Below, one piece after another: positions 33,648 through 44,913 of a DNA stretch of 64,000 nucleotides. Each line of letters starts with the position of its first letter. The stretch's first letter is position 1. The position numbers were made by a program, and so were the translations under genes. The stretch is from assembly GCA_013423325.1 (NCBI GenBank), contig BLJB01000009.1, positions 186,001 through 250,000 of the forward strand, in the 5' to 3' direction. The DNA is from Usnea hakonensis. Lineage: Eukaryota; Ascomycota; Lecanoromycetes; Lecanorales; Parmeliaceae. A model generated the notes under the pieces. It ran no database searches. It was not told the DNA's origin and saw nothing but the letters and a program-made list of their open reading frames with translations.

Positions 33648-35420
33648 TTAATAAGAGACACCCATTACCAGGTTCTCCAGCTCTTCTGGAGATAACGTAC
33701 TTCTCCTTCTGCTGCCCTTCAGTTTTCTCGTGACAGCACTTTGGGAAATGCTCTTCCGTGGTCGAGTCTCTTCTCGCCGCTTTGCCTCATCGGCTTCTGC
33801 TTCGGCGCGATCTAATTTCTGTTGGATTGTGCGACTGGGTGATAGCGGCTTCGGCTGTGTCTGTTCAATTGCAACTATTAGAAACTATATTCTTGGACTG
33901 ACAAAGAGACAATTTACCTGAACAGGACTCTGTAACGTAGGCTTTGAACGACTGGCAGTTTCGTCTGTTGAGAAGTCCAGCAGCGAGGCATCTTCATCAC
34001 TACGGAGAGGCATGGTATGCTCTTCGGGTATAGTTTGGAAGGTAACCTTTGGCGCTGTTTTGACTGGCCTAGCGTTCGCGTCTAAGTCGCTCAGGATTCT
34101 ACCATTTCCGTTTATATGAAGATCTACGTCTTCAGTTGGTTGATTCGCCTCCAATTCATCGTAGATTGGGTCCGCGGGCTGTTCGTAGAGGTCTTCAAAG
34201 ATGCCGGAGCACTTTGAATCTGCGGCTTCCTCCTCTTGTTTCGGAAGCGACTCTTGAGCTTCTTGCACAGTCGGTATCCCAGAGCCAAGGTTCAAGCCCA
34301 TTTTCAGATCATCCAAGTTTATGGTATCACCAGTATCAACCATTCTCTTCTTCCAACCATCCATCAAAGCTACCGCCTCTTTCCACCTTGCAGCCATTCT
34401 CTCCCACCCTTCTCTTAGCCTTTGAATCTCGTCTTCCCTGATCTCCACTTCTTCTAATGGAACGAACGAGGGGTTCGTGAGCAATCCTCGCAGGTGCTCT
34501 AGCACTTCGTCCGTGCTGGTCGCCAGAGCCTCGTATGATGGTGGCCCGCCTACGACGATATTCGCGCCATCCACCAAATCTAAAGTATCGTCCATCTCGG
34601 ATCCCTGGCCTGATCCTGAGAGTCCCTGAAGACTTCTCAAAGTCGCTAATGTACCTCTTACCAGACCAACCAGAGCATCGTTCTCGTCGCTGAGTCCTTG
34701 ACTTAATTGCGTCAGAAATTCTGTCGTCTCTTGTTTCAAGGAGTATGTTGGGCTTTCGAAGTCTGCCTCTGCCTCGCCGTTCCGTTTCCCATGCGGCCCT
34801 CTGCTCGAACCCGGCATAACCACTACCACGCCCACTTGTCCACCATTTCCATCTCTTCCCCTACGCCCCTCTAGATGACGCTTGAGCCTTTGGATCTCTC
34901 CATCTCGACGGCGCACGTCCGTTGCACATTGTGCCCGGATCTGGGCAACAGTCCCTTTCAGCCGCACCATTTCCTCTCTTAGCGCTCGGTTTCTCGTCTC
35001 AGCGCTCCGCAGCGTTGCGCGTGCAGAACGCTCTTGGGCGCCTGTCAAAGCTAATTGCCTATCCAAATCTGCGTTACGATTTTCTAGGCGTGTTATGTGC
35101 TGTGCCTGCTGGGTTGAGGAGGTGCGCAGCGATTGTAGATTTTGAGAGAGGCTCGTTAATGTGTCGCATTCACGCTGCGGCAGATGATTAGTATAGACAC
35201 AGGTATCTAAACCTCTAAGGATACGACATACATCTCGCCGCAATACTAGATCGTGTACTAGATTCATCACTTGTCCCATTGTTGCATCCAGCCCGCCATC
35301 AGCGTTCCCAGGAGTCGCGAACTCGATGGGCGCGCCATTTCTAAGAAGACCGCGGGATAGTAAAAGATTATTGATATAAGCGGACGCTGTTCTGCGATTT
35401 GAAGCATCCATTGCGCCCAT
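33648..35420 (-). CDS. ADIP/Msd1-like coiled-coil protein
   Basis: Three exons (35420-35232, 35174-33918, 33860-33648) encode 552 residues. The start MGAMDASNRRTASAYINNLL and the following LLRNGAPIEFA and TMGQVMNLVHDLVLRRD match the afadin/alpha-actinin-binding (ADIP) family, which includes human SSX2IP and fission-yeast Msd1. Those proteins anchor microtubule minus ends at centrosomes or spindle poles. A coiled coil follows (residues about 75-180). The first intron (35175-35231) is 57 bp and in frame without a stop, so an unspliced reading adds 19 residues in the middle of the conserved block; GTATGT, a CTAAT branch site and GCAG identify it. The last exon adds a basic, heptad-like tail (IQQKLDRAEAEADEAKRREE). 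The gene diverges from NUP85. Confidence 0.82.
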
Positions 35421-35717
35421 CAAATATCTTTATCAATCAAGAGGAGATTTCGGTGCATTGCTAATGTAAGGGTGGAGGAAAAGAACTTGGAAGTAAACAA
35501 ACGCCCCACCGGTAATACCTCGGTAGATCATTTGCTCCGAGAATTTTGGCGCGTTCCTATTGCTTTAGTATTTTAATAACTCTTGGTTTCCCTCACAGAT
35601 GCTCGTCAAGGGCATGCTGAATCTCTTGTTAGCTATGTGCTAATCAAAACCAAGCGAGCCTTTTTAACGCCCCCCTTTTCATTCCTCAACACCGTCTATC
35701 ACTTCACCGCGATCATT
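35421..35717. promoter_or_regulatory. Divergent promoter of the ADIP-like gene and NUP85
   Basis: About 300 bases separate the two start codons. The open frame on the NUP85 side continues upstream of its ATG for 45 codons without another ATG. No clear TATA box or named operator is seen. Confidence 0.5.
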
Positions 35718-38700
35718 ATGCCTGAGTTGACAATGCCACTTTCGTCAAGTCCTTTGACACCATCTACACCAGGATCAGACAAACGGCATACCAGCTTCTT
35801 CTCGAATGGCTACGCCTCAAATTTCTCCACGACACCCGCTGGTCCTCCCCCATCTTCAGTCGGCTCCTTTACCCCTGCAGGTCCTCCTCCTTCCTCAATC
35901 CTTGGTAGCTCTCAGCTGGGCTCTGGGAAGTCACTTTTCAAGAAGAAGTCCTCACCTGCCGCGAACATCGGCTCTCGAAGAAATCTGATCAGTGCGCCGT
36001 CCAACCAAATCAATCAAAGCAAGCTGGCTCGGTACCTAGATAAAAGCGGGCAATTCGATCTTGGAAGTAGTAATGCTATACCACCAAAGAACACTTATGC
36101 TGTGCCAAACAGCAGTCCACCAGCAAGGCTCGCAGACGACGACGACGACGACGACGATGAAGAATATGAGACTGACTCGTTCAACGAGGATGAAGATGCT
36201 GGAGGCTCAGAATTAGGAGATGGAACCATGGATTTGGGTATCGGTGTCGATCATCGGCTTCTCGAATCCGGCTTGACCACAAAATCTGTGTCAAACGGAA
36301 CGGCCACAAAAGGGTGTTCCTTGGATCTTGGCTCCTCCATATTAATTGGGACTCCCCGAGGAATGAAGAGATCCCGTGGCGGTGCTATGATACCCTATGC
36401 GTCACCTCGTAGCGCAAAGAAGCCTCGAAAACCAGTGCAGGACTCAGCTATTCCAGCCATTGTAAAGAACATGGCTACAAGGATGGGCATCGCCCCACTT
36501 AGGGAAACGGACGACTTTATTACTAAAACAGAAGACATTCTCCAAGAGGAGTTTTATGGGACGGAAACCTCAGCCACTACGCACGAAAGTTCTCTAAATC
36601 CAGCACTTCCCCATGCTTCAGAAATGTTGAGCCAATTCTGGTGGTCACGCCGTAATCACGACATAGCAAAAGCTCCTCCAATGCAAGACGTCACTATAGG
36701 TATAGGGCCGGCCGAGGGTGAGCCTGCATTACACAAGTCCATTTTTCTTGCCGCTCTACTTCTACAGCTTCGCCATCCGCCTACTGCCAAAGGAAAACAA
36801 GCCTTGGCCGTCACTCGTCTCAATCGACATTCCACTCTATCAAAGTCTCACAAAGATTCGATAACCCCTACCAATCCCACAGCCTTTCCGAAGATCCTTG
36901 TTGAATGGATGGAGAAGGAGCACAACGCATACCAGTCGACCATTAACGAAGTTCAGTCGCTGCATCCAAACCCCACGGCTCATTCCAATTATTGGGACAT
37001 TATCCATGTCTGCACCATGCGCGGGAAGCTGGGGGAAACTTTGCGGATACTGAGGAGATCTAACTTTAATCACGCTAGGACAGCTAGGGAAGATGGTCAG
37101 GGTGACGAAGGCTACAATGGTACGCAGGTCAAAAATATTGAGCGAGTTGTCAATAGAGCCATTCAGGTCCTGGAGCTGTGCCCAGCCCTGCAAGATGACG
37201 ATTGGAATGTTACTGGGAACGAGTGGATCATTTTTCGAAAGCGTGTTCAACAGGCAACGGAGGATCTTGCCACATTCGCCGAAGCTCGGGATCGAGATTT
37301 GGATTCCACGAAGTCTGTCTTTGACTCGTCAAATTTCGGACTCCTGAATACGACAATGAGTCTCACCCAATCTACACGGAGAGCTGAAAGTAAGGTGCCA
37401 TGGACCATCTATCAGAAGTTGAAGATTATGTACGGGATCTTGCTCGGGGAAGCCACGGAGATCCTTTCCTCTGCACAAGACTGGGTGGAGGCAACTGTGG
37501 GGCTGACAATTTGGTGGAACGGTGACGACGACGAGGACATAACTGTCAGTAGCCTCGCCCAGACTCGACGTTCGCTCAGACCATCTCAATCACGCGGGCC
37601 TCGTCTCGTGGATGTCAACGCGACCCCTGCGTACTTGCGGCGTTTAGCCTACGCCTTTGCATGGTCGACTGACGAGACGGATGAGGACTTATTCCAAATC
37701 AACTCAATGAACCCTGTTGAAGTTGGCTTAGCATCACTTTTCGAAGGTAATGTCTCAGGTGTGATAGGTCTGCTACGAGGGTGGTCGCTCCCTGTTGTTT
37801 CTGCCGTTGCCGAGATCGCGAGCGCAGGTGGCTGGTTTGAAACTTCTGTAGAGAACAACCTTATGGATTTGGACCTCGACGAGAACGACCGTTCATTGCT
37901 CAATGGGCATAGTATACAAGGACCTCCCATGACTAGGGACTCAATACTGATGGAATATGCAAACGCTCTGTCTAGGAAGATGGAGATCCAGCGAGGTCCT
38001 GGAAAGGCTGCGTACGAGGGGTGGGAGCTCTCCATCACGTTACTCTCGCGCCTGGACGATGACAACGTAGCTCAAAAGCGAGTCGGCGAGTTGTTAGACC
38101 GGCTGGATCTCAACTCTGATTCGCGAATAAATAAGATCTTAGAGATTTGCCAAGACTTCAACATGGTCAAGGAAGCCCGAAGCATCACAGAAGTAAGCTC
38201 ACGAACTGCCCGATGATGACAGATTCTAATCATTACAGAGATACGCTGATAGTATTGTTGAGAGCTCGGAGAATTATGGCACGGCTCTCATTTATTATGC
38301 ACGGGCTCATCGCCACAAAAAGGTCAAAGACGTTCTAGACTTGCTAATATCCTTGTCCTTGGTTCAATCGATTGCTTTCCCTCCTTCATCAGCGCTTGAC
38401 CAAAATCTCCGCGCTCTTCTGTTTACACCAGAACAAAGTGTCGGGCAGCTCGCTTCAATGGATCCCAAGGCCGCAGAAATGCTGCATACGTATCTCACAG
38501 GCTACGCGACCCTGCGCAAGTTTTATGATCTGCGAGACGAGGAGGTCAATTCAGAAACGGACCAGAATCCAAGGGCGAGAGCCAAAGCTCGGAAGACTGC
38601 AGCTGCAACAGCACTGCTGGCCGTAATCAACAGTGCTGCCGATAACATTCAGGGCGGCTTGTTTGATGAGAATCGTGGCTCAGTAGTGCAAGTCGACGGA

Positions 38701-39207
38701 CTGATGTCACTGCTGGGCGAAGCCTTGGTCTTTATCAATCGTACGTGTGACAGTGCTGTTCAAAGGGCCATAAGTCTGTCGCTGACCTTTCTCGCAGAAG
38801 CCAAAAGCGTGTTCTCTCTTTCCCAATCCTTTGCCATTCTGAAAGCAATCGAAGACTTGCAGACGGTCACTTCCCGCGTCTATGCGCAATGCGAAGAATG
38901 TTTCCGCTCCACTCTTGCCGCCTACCAAGGACGCCGAACCCCAGCATCATCACGGGAGCTCCTTAAGAAGACTATGAGCAGTATGAGCAGTAGTTTCTCC
39001 ATCGTGGGGAGTTCGATGCTGGATTCCGAATCGAGCAATGGTGTTGGCAGCGGTAGAGCGCTCGCCAAGTCCCAGGAAGAGAAGAAGAGGGGGTGGGATT
39101 GGAGGAAGGGTTTGGCGGAGAATGCCACGGGTGAGGATGTGCTGAGGATTCTCCGTTTAGGCTTGGCGAAAGATATCGCTAGGCATTGGATCAGCGAGGG
39201 AAGTTGA
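35718..39207 (+). CDS. NUP85: Nucleoporin NUP85 (Y-complex)
   Basis: Three exons (35718-38192, 38239-38740, 38798-39207) encode 1128 residues. The first 300 residues are disordered, Ser/Pro- and Gly-rich, with an Asp repeat near residue 145. The rest is alpha-helical and carries the Nup85 pattern: FWWSRRNHDIAKAPP, YWDIIHVCTMRGKLGETLRI, then WIIFRKRVQQATEDLATF and the C-terminal helices (ENYGTALIYYARAHRHKKV). Nup85 is a scaffold of the outer-ring Y-complex of the nuclear pore. The second intron (38741-38797) is 57 bp, stop-free and in frame; splicing replaces a Ser/Leu-rich insertion with FINQAKSVFSLSQSF. The ATG at 35718 (MPELTMPLSSS) is the only sensible start. The family call rests on pattern memory, so some other outer-ring helical nucleoporin is possible. 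Confidence 0.78.
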
Positions 39208-42200
39208 AAGCAGTCTCGGACGGGCTTTTGGCAGTCAAAGTCATGTCTTGTGGGGCGCAGAGGAGGTATAGCTTAGGATATTCCCAGCGCCATATCGGCG
39301 CGAGTTAGCGACTGATTGATAATAAAAATACCCCGTTCAGTTACTGCGCTAGACTCCATGGAGCTATCCTTGATATTCAGCTGGATCGTTGATCGTATCA
39401 CCTATGTATGCACAGTATGTATGATATTTGACGTTTGGGAACGAAGCGACGAACGAAGCATGAGGAAATCTTCACACTTATGCAAGGCATCGCGAAAATC
39501 GAACACCCCCCGGGCAGACGCTAACCGGATAAGGGTGCACCCGATGCGTGGGTTGACGAATCAGAGGGCAAAAGGGACTGCGTTGCAAAGTCCAGGATCC
39601 GATGCTTTCCCTTTTTCCCCGCGATCCTCGAGTGGCCTTTGGCCATGGCTTTTTCCGCAAATTTGGTTCTTTGCCTTTACTAGTTTATGAATTTTTTGAA
39701 TTTCTTTTGGGGGGGTTTGTAATAAGTACCTATGTCAGGGAAAGGTACACCTTACCTTACGTTAAGGTACCTCAGGAAGTATGATTCTAGGCCCTCGAGG
39801 CCCATGGCTCTTGCCGTGGGAAGTTCCGGTTCTGGGGAAAGGTTTTGTTCCCATTGTGTTCCGAACGGGATCTGAGGGAGGAGCACTGATGGACGGGGTG
39901 GGTATGGATGGATTTTGTGAGAAAAATCGCGCTTTCGTAGACGGCGTTTCTTTTGGTGTGGGCTTAACCGTTTGATGGGGGAGTTGATATTCTCGATGAA
40001 GATATATGTTCTTGTCCAGGAAAGGAAATATAGCCGTTTCCATCTTCGAAGACTTGGCTTTTGCTTTGGCTTTGACTTTGCTGCCTTGTTCGACTTTGTT
40101 TAGGGAGAGGGTTTCCTGGAGATCTACGTGTGGCGAAATTTGATACACGTAGAAGATTATGTAGGATCTGGCCGGCGTTGGCGGGCTGCATTCTGGTCTT
40201 CACTTGAAAATTAGGACGAGATGGAAGAAAGTCTTGAGACTTTGGGCCTCGGGTGTCAAAAAGCGGCTCGAGGACCAGCTAATTTGCTGATGAATACTCC
40301 GATCTACTTCCAAGTTCCGTTGCGCTGATTCAGACTCGGCGAATTCGCAATCCAGTAAGCATTTAAAGCGGGCCTGCGATGCGAGCAGATACTTGAGAAG
40401 TAAATGCCACATGTTTTTCGCATATCTACGAATGGAGTTGGAGATCACCTTTTGCGCCAAGGAGTCTGGATGGGCGTAAGGCGAGAGTCTAGGGAGCTAG
40501 TTGACGAAGCGCTCCAAGTAGGAACGGCGCATGCAACCATTGCGAAACGCCTTGCGTCGACTAGATCACAGCTGTACATGGACGCATTTGGAAGTAGCGA
40601 TGTATGGTCTTTCTCCACGAGTTGATCAGTCTGGACGGGAATGTGGGTGCCTCGAGGTCCTGGTCGACTTAGAGCCTTCAGTGCTTGCGAATGCCACAAT
40701 AAGCGGCACTACTTTCTTAGAAGAACCGGTACGTGGCTTCTACCCAAGGCAAAGCTCCTTCGCGATAGATACTCTGTTAGTTTCGCAGGCTTTTGTGATG
40801 ATTTATTCTTCAGAACGCATGCAACGGCTGCGCCATTTATGCTCCTAACGTCAGCACATAGAGTGATAGGTTGGCTCCCGGGCTAGGCGCACACCGGTTG
40901 CGACATATTTGCTGATAGGGAGTTGTGGACAGGTATCGATCAAGTTCTTCGTTCCTCGTTCCGTCCTTTATTCTATAATCTGTCTAAGGTATCATACCTT
41001 AAGGTACCTTACCTTACACAACAACATGTGTAAGAAGAGGGCACGAGCCGAGGCGATGGATGGTCGAGTTTGATTAGAGTAGAGGCTAGTGTAGCGACTA
41101 GAGACTTGAGTGGGGGTGAGCAAAACTCAAATTTCTCTGGGACCTTAAACGAGCATTTGTGTTGGCTGCTCCATAATCATGAGACCAGGAAACAATTTAT
41201 TTTTTTTCCTTCTTATTAAAGGCGATCATTAATAAGTACCTACTGTACCTCAATACTACTGTACTTTACTCTGTCATCTTGAAGTATCTTCAGAGGAAAG
41301 CACAGCCAACTGATAAGACACGGCATCTCGATTAAAAATCATCGTCGTGGAGGATGCCAACATCTAATCTCTCGACCTGCTCGTACAATACGACGTCGTG
41401 TGGACATGCACCCACCATGCCGCGAATTGCGTGGCTCGCATGGTTTACTCGTCGGGGTTGACACGGATGAGCTTGACGATAGATCGACTTTGTGTGAGCC
41501 AAGTGTGGGAAGGATGATTTGAGTTGCAGTGTGTGTAACCTATAGTAATAAATGCCTCACTGAATGAGGATATTCCTTGGCTGACAGAGCACCGATTGTG
41601 CATGAAGGGACTTTGATTATTTACTGATATGAGTTAGACTGACATTGCTTGTTGAATACTTTTTTCACCGCCACCGCCAGAGCTTACCCTCCATCTCCAG
41701 GTCGTCAGCCCCAAGTTACACCAAACTCCGCCTCATACGTTTTAGGCTCATGGACGATGTGCAATTGTCGAGGTTAGCTGCATAAACTAAAGGAAAGAAT
41801 GGAACAGATTACCCAATCATCGTCGTTGGTTCTACTATGCCATGGCTTGCTGACCGCTGACCACATGCCTTCCCGCATCAAAACGACTTTCTCTGATGCT
41901 ACCTTGGCTTCGCTTCCTCCGACCCCGCCAATGCTACGAGTACCATGATTCCCCCATGTCAAAACAGTGTCATCTTCAATCTGCTAGATCAATATGAATC
42001 AGGCGCAGTCTGACGCTATCATGCACCTATCCCCCCCCCATCAATTATCCTTCTTCCCCTCCTCTCTCTTTATCATCCAACAAGAAAACATACACATTCC
42101 TAGAGCCAACATGAAAGCGTAGATATACCTACCTTTCAGATGTGATGAAGATACCCACAGAAAAGAAGAAAATCGGAAAATTCAGTCGAGACTAGAAAAA

Positions 42201-42233
42201 AGTGGTTTCATTCAGCTCCCGAGAACGGAAAAG
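39208..42233. other. Long gene-poor interval with GGTACC palindromes
   Basis: About 3 kb with no supportable gene. Frames at 39762-40148 (minus) and 40404-40848 (plus) have no recognisable domain. Two clusters of the AAGGTACCTT-type palindrome occur at about 39725-39775 and 40985-41020, and a related stretch of GTACCT/GTACTT at about 41235-41275. Confidence 0.5.
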
Positions 42234-43970
42234 ATGCACCACTTTACTGAGTCTTTTCAGCAAGATGAGAAGACGCTGACAGAGCTGCCCGAACGGACCT
42301 CAGCCTATAGCCCTGAGCCTCAAAAGGATGCTGCTGCATTCTCTCCAGGCGGCGTAATCTCTCCCATTACAGTTGATCTTCCCTCACCTGGTCCCGCCTC
42401 TCCGGGACTCGAATCACTCAGGACACCGGATCAAACCGAAAAAGAATACATGCCTCACTCGACTGAAAAAGAGCTTTGGGAGCAACCGGCATTGGAAGTA
42501 TCTGACAAGAATCCCGATAAACCTCCCAGGCGGAGGACGAGACCTCTGCTCTTTTGGATTATAGGTCTGGTTGCTTGTCTGGTGATAGGACTCGCAATCG
42601 GACTTGGTGTTGGCTTGACTCGAAAGTAGGCCAGATACCATCTTCCAGCACCATGAGTCGCTTTGGCTGATGCGCGTCCCGTATAGGTCGAGCAATGCAT
42701 CCTCCGCCCCGGCCAACCAAAGCCCGCCTGCACCAACCGCTATCCCTCAAAGCTTTCTCTCCACTGTAGGCGCATTCAATGGCTCTGGGATAGCCTTGGC
42801 TTCCGAGTCGTTCGCTTCCGGTGGTCACGGAGCAATCGTCATGTACTTCCAGCACCATTCCGGCCAACTGCGTTCTGCGCAACTCGAAAGCAATGGGGAA
42901 TGGCAAGGGGGAGACGTCACAAATATTGTAGCCGCCGACGCCAAGAATGGAACCCCCATATCCGCTGTAGCATATGCGAGGAACCAAACTGCTGCTGTAG
43001 GGATACAACCACGTATGAATGTATTGCTCAGACTGACGTGAGAACAGTGGCACGTATTCTACCTCAACGTCAACAATACCGTTACCGAGCTCATCAACGA
43101 CAACACCACCAACGTCTGGAGGAAGGGACCTCTCAACGACCTGAATCTGCAGGCCATGAATGATCCCAACGTCGGCCTCCAGGGTTGTTGGTACGGTAGT
43201 TTCTACAGCGACGCCGCTTACAATCATTCCCCCGTCCCCGGACAGACCACATCCACTGGGAACAGCTCCGATCAAACCGTCGGCATCCATCTCTGGTACG
43301 CCGCCAACGCCACAACCTTTAACTCCGTGGGCTGGACCTACGGCGACGACTCCTGGACAGACCAGCAAGCCTTCAACGGGTACAACGGCCACGCCGGCGT
43401 CGCATGCTACTCATGGGGTCCCGGTAGCGACACCTATGTGATGTTTGTCAACTTGCAAGACGAAGTCAACATACTATGGAAAGACTTGAACACGACCCTC
43501 GTCGGCAACAGCAGCCATCCGATCAACGAGTGGACCAAAAGTAAGTAACCAGCCCCCCCAGAAACTCCCTTTAAGCGCACAAAGTCAAGTCAAGTCAAAT
43601 TAAGAAAATCAAACACTCACACCCACCCCCGCAAACAGGCAACATCAGCATCCCCGTCTTCCAAAACACCTCCATGGGCTACACCAACTACCTCTACGCG
43701 CAGAACCCGGACCTCAGCATCAGCGGCTTCAACGTCTCCTTCGCCGCCGAAAACACCTCCATCCCCACGGACCCGGCCGACACGTTCGTCATCAACGGCG
43801 CCAGGGGGCTCCCCGGCACACATTTGTCCGTCACGGCGCTGCCGGATTCGTCGGGTGGGAATTCGCTGCTGGCGTTTTATCAGACGAATGGGTCGGATGT
43901 GACGGAGTTTGTGAGGGATTTGGACGCGGGGCAGTGGACGAGTTCGAGTGTGCCGATTCCGGATTCGTGA
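42234..43970 (+). CDS. Membrane-anchored fucose-lectin-like beta-propeller
   Basis: Four exons (42234-42625, 42687-42996, 43048-43540, 43639-43970) encode 508 residues. The first 105 residues are a Pro/Ser/Glu-rich cytosolic tail, then PRRRTRP and one membrane helix (LLFWIIGLVACLVIGLAIGL), so the topology is type II. The outer part (about 375 residues) has repeated strand patterns like the fungal fucose-specific lectin propeller: HHSGQLRSAQLE, WHVFYLNVNNTVTELI, and VGIHLWYAANATTF. It is rich in N-glycosylation sites (NNT, NDNTT, NHS). Exon 2 ends with an in-phase GTAGGG donor, chosen over GTATGA at 43013 because only it keeps frame. It would display a sugar-binding propeller at the cell surface or in the secretory pathway; ligand specificity is unknown. 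Confidence 0.8.
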
Positions 43971-44913
43971 GGGGGGGTTAATAATGCGTCATGATGTTAT
44001 GAGGACGAAGGGAAAAGAAAAATTACTTTTTATGTTTTTTTTAATGTTTTTTTTTTTTTCAACTTGGTTATATATATTTTGTCTTCACTCCTACCTACCA
44101 TCCGCTTTCTTCTTCTTCTTCTTCTTCTTCTTCTTCTTCTTTTCTGAGATTGTTCATGTCTTTGATATATAGTGATATCATGTACGAATACCAATCTTAC
44201 AACCCAAAAATCAACATCAACCACATCAACTAAGTGACCATAAAAAAAAGAACCTATCTTCAGATACTTAGATATATTACACGAGGGCCTTGGTGTTTCT
44301 CAATAGAGCTGTATTAGTGGATGCTTTGATTTGATTTAACTCGATTTGACAGACTTGATTCTAGAGCTTGACCCGCTCGCTACCGTCTTTGTTTTTCAGA
44401 GGGAGAGTATGTGAAAGATAGAGCGACAGCTCGAGTAAGCGTGAGATTTAGAGCGAGACGGGCAGTGAGAGAATTGTCTTTTTTGGGATAGAAAAGGTAA
44501 TGTAGGCTACCAGTGTCACGCTCTTGTTCTTGGAGGGAAGGTTAGATTATTTGGGATTTCTTATCTTGTGAGGTATGGTGGGTGGAGTTTAAGGGGGGTA
44601 GAAGATATAGCTTAGGCAGGGAGGAAGGGGAAGAATTGGGTTTGTATGTATTTTGGGTCTGCGATTCTGAGAGAGAGGTTTTTGGGTACATGCAGTATGT
44701 TCGTCAAATTAGCCGTATGTTGCCCTTTTGCCTTGCGTGCCACGTTCGTACTTTAGATATCTCGCAACCAGTCAATCAGCCGAGATCGGTGCGCTGGATA
44801 TAAAAATCTAGATTCGCCGCTTACTTCTCGAGGTCTTGCCCTCGAAGAGTCTGATGGTATCAGATCGTGGCTCCGATCACTCGCTGATCCACGATTCGTC
44901 ACGAGTAGGACAC
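43971..44913. other. Intergenic region between convergent genes
   Basis: About 940 bases with no gene, including the T-rich and TTC repeats given separately. A G-rich stretch lies at about 44520-44640. It should hold the 3' UTRs of the two convergent genes. Confidence 0.55.
44034..44141. repeat. Poly-T and (TTC)n low-complexity tract
   Basis: Two near-pure T runs (44034-44062) are followed by about eleven tandem TTC triplets (44107-44141). The tract lies just after the lectin-like gene and is probably transcribed as 3' UTR. Confidence 0.9.
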
